NCBI GenBank assembly: GCA_965218625.1
Contig: CBDCLG010000013.1
Location: 160,807-224,806 of the forward strand
Direction: 5' to 3'
Source: Bin5 sp965218625
GTDB lineage: Bacteria > Chloroflexota > Anaerolineae > Caldilineales > Caldilineaceae
Length of the DNA stretch: 64,000 nucleotides
Under the pieces are notes generated by a model. The model searched no databases. It was not told where the DNA came from and was given only the letters and a program-made list of their open reading frames with translations. A program made the translations under genes and the position numbers. Below are positions 62,889 to 64,000 of the stretch, piece by piece (within the stretch, counting starts at the first letter, position 1; each line of letters opens with the position of its first letter).

Positions 62889-63809
62889 TCAGCCCGAAAA
62901 GGCCCATTGGCCCGGTCCATGGGTTTCCAAATAGAGGTCAACGGCGGACTCGGGGTTGCTACGCAGCTTCGAAGGCTGGTCACGCAGCCACTGCGGGAAA
63001 TCACTGATCCAGGGCAAACCGTCCTCAAGCGTGCGCAGCATCAACTTGGTGACGGCCTCGCTGGCAGCCTTTTGCCCGCTGGTGTAGAAGGCGCGCACGA
63101 GCCGATCGCGGTCATATTCCAGTTGGCGCAAAAGGGGCCGCCAGCTCTGGATTCCGTTCTCCTCGACCAGGTCCAGAAGGAGATAGTGCGCGCGCGGGTC
63201 GCCGTTATAGGGCACGCCCACACTACCGGGGTTCAGAATTCGCTGCCGGACGCTACCCTCAGGTCGACTTGTCGATGCATTCCCTGGCTTTTCTATCGTG
63301 CGATCCAGGGGCTGATGCGTGTGGCCGCAGAGGATGACCGGTTCGTCGTAGATGGCAATGGAGCCGGCGATGGCACTGTTTTCGGTCGCCGGGGTGATGC
63401 CGGAGAACGGGTCGCCTGGCAAGCCGTGAAACAACCGCAAGGGCGGCGCATCATCTATTTCAATCAGCAGGTCATGCGGTAGATTGAGAAGGTAGCGAAT
63501 GTCCTTCGGGCGTAACTGTTCCCATGTCCAGTGGACGATAGGAAATCGATTGCGTTCGTTGAAGATTGGCCAGCAGTCCGGCGTGTGCAGTAGGGAGATG
63601 ACAAGATCATGGTTGCCTTGCACTGAAAGCCAGCCGCGCTGGCGCACAATGTCCAGCACTTCCTGCGTCCACGGGCAGCGGTTGATCAGGTCGCCAAGGA
63701 GGAAAACTGCGTCTGGCGCCTTCCGGTCGATGTCGTCGATAACGACTTCGAACGCAGGCAGATTGCCGTGAATGTCGCCCAGAATGGCAAGGCGCAACGG
63801 GCGGCTCAT
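62889..63809 (-). CDS. Calcineurin-like metallophosphoesterase (YfcE/ApaH-like)
   Basis: 306 residues. All five metal-binding motifs are visible: GDIHGN (11-16), GDLINR (38-43), GNHD (65-68), 'CGHTHQPLD' and 'NPGSVGVP'. Family members cleave phosphomonoesters or diesters, including cyclic nucleotides and Ap4A. The C-terminal helical tail (about 235-306) is longer than in the smallest members. The start codon overlaps the stop of an upstream gene by 4 nt (ATGA), so the two are translationally coupled. Confidence 0.92.
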   Translation of the reverse strand: MSRPLRLAILGDIHGNLPAFEVVIDDIDRKAPDAVFLLGDLINRCPWTQEVLDIVRQRGWLSVQGNHDLVISLLHTPDCWPIFNERNRFPIVHWTWEQLRPKDIRYLLNLPHDLLIEIDDAPPLRLFHGLPGDPFSGITPATENSAIAGSIAIYDEPVILCGHTHQPLDRTIEKPGNASTSRPEGSVRQRILNPGSVGVPYNGDPRAHYLLLDLVEENGIQSWRPLLRQLEYDRDRLVRAFYTSGQKAASEAVTKLMLRTLEDGLPWISDFPQWLRDQPSKLRSNPESAVDLYLETHGPGQWAFSG

Positions 63810-64000
63810 GTTGACTTCGCCGCCTTCAGTGGGTCTCTCTCATTCACAAAGTTTACTCGTCCAGTGGCTTCAGAGTAGGCCGCGAAGGACTGTCGGATGT
63901 CTTCCGCTTCCGGATCGTGTCCGTTCGACCTGCACCAGCGGAAAAACTTGATAATTTCCGGTTCGGCGGTGACGAGTTCCCAATAGAACAGTCGGGCGAT
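63806..64000 (-). CDS. C-terminal fragment of an unrecognised protein, cut by the window edge
   Basis: The last 64 residues only. The readable part is rich in aromatics and charge ('LFYWELVTAEPEIIKFFRWC', 'EDIRQSFAAYSEATGRVNF') and looks helical, without motifs I recognise. The stop codon overlaps the metallophosphoesterase start by 4 nt, so the two probably form an operon. Nothing more can be said of its function. Confidence 0.75.
   Translation of the reverse strand: MARLFYWELVTAEPEIIKFFRWCRSNGHDPEAEDIRQSFAAYSEATGRVNFVNERDPLKAAKST

Overview
This 64 kb window is a GC-rich bacterial chromosome segment. Several traits point to the phylum Chloroflexi, probably a Caldilinea-like or environmental lineage: two DUF2298 ('Chlor_Arch_YYY') membrane proteins beside an Agl23-like (TIGR03663-type) protein, double zinc ribbons fused to membrane enzymes, 'TPxPPT' linker lipoproteins, a YabE-like G5/3D protein, and several oxidative and sulfatase-type catabolic genes. 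This assignment is inferred from gene families; no rRNA is present.

Layout. 1-7.6 kb is a catabolic region: a Gfo/Idh/MocA oxidoreductase cut by the window edge, a fatty-acid-desaturase-like enzyme fused to a Rieske domain, two adjacent phytanoyl-CoA-dioxygenase-family genes behind a consensus promoter, a DUF1349-like protein, a cyanophycinase-like S51 peptidase and a sugar-ABC permease. 7.6-12.5 kb is a decay zone. There an IS3-family element truncates the partner permease, an intact IS5-family transposase follows, then a many-times frameshifted sugar-dehydrogenase lipoprotein and a chimeric FN3/HNH reading frame. 12.5-13.8 kb is non-coding and carries three copies of a palindromic repeat. 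13.9-17.2 kb is gcvP (glycine decarboxylase, interrupted by one frameshift) under a tandem glycine riboswitch with its own terminator. 17.4-26 kb holds rsmD, a coiled-coil membrane protein, a cinA-like gene overlapping a small gene, a second Gfo/Idh, alcohol dehydrogenase, DapA-like aldolase and sulfatase group, and a discoidin-like lipoprotein.

26.2-43.7 kb is the most striking part: seven tightly packed minus-strand genes, six of them very large polytopic membrane proteins. In transcription order they are a 1662-residue GT-C/DUF2298 fusion, a Nudix hydrolase, a 903-residue DUF2298 protein, a GT-C-like protein, an Agl23-like protein fused to a six-bladed NHL propeller, and two paralogous glycosyltransferases with N-terminal double zinc ribbons. 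They look like one envelope-glycosylation or lipid-linked-sugar machine. A G5/3D wall protein lies directly upstream, and a zinc-ribbon/TM/propeller protein at 47.9 kb reuses the same modules.

45.8-64 kb is mixed: a second sulfatase, an IlvD/Edd dehydratase, tyrS, fabI with a perfect terminator, tRNA-Asp, a DUF697-like protein, threonine aldolase, a lipoprotein plus Ser/Thr kinase pair diverging from an FHA-winged-helix regulator, an ECF sigma factor, a class V aminotransferase, a metallophosphoesterase and the end of an unknown gene. Heptanucleotide tandem repeats of the AGTnnnn type recur in non-coding DNA at 2.3, 2.7 and 13.3 kb.
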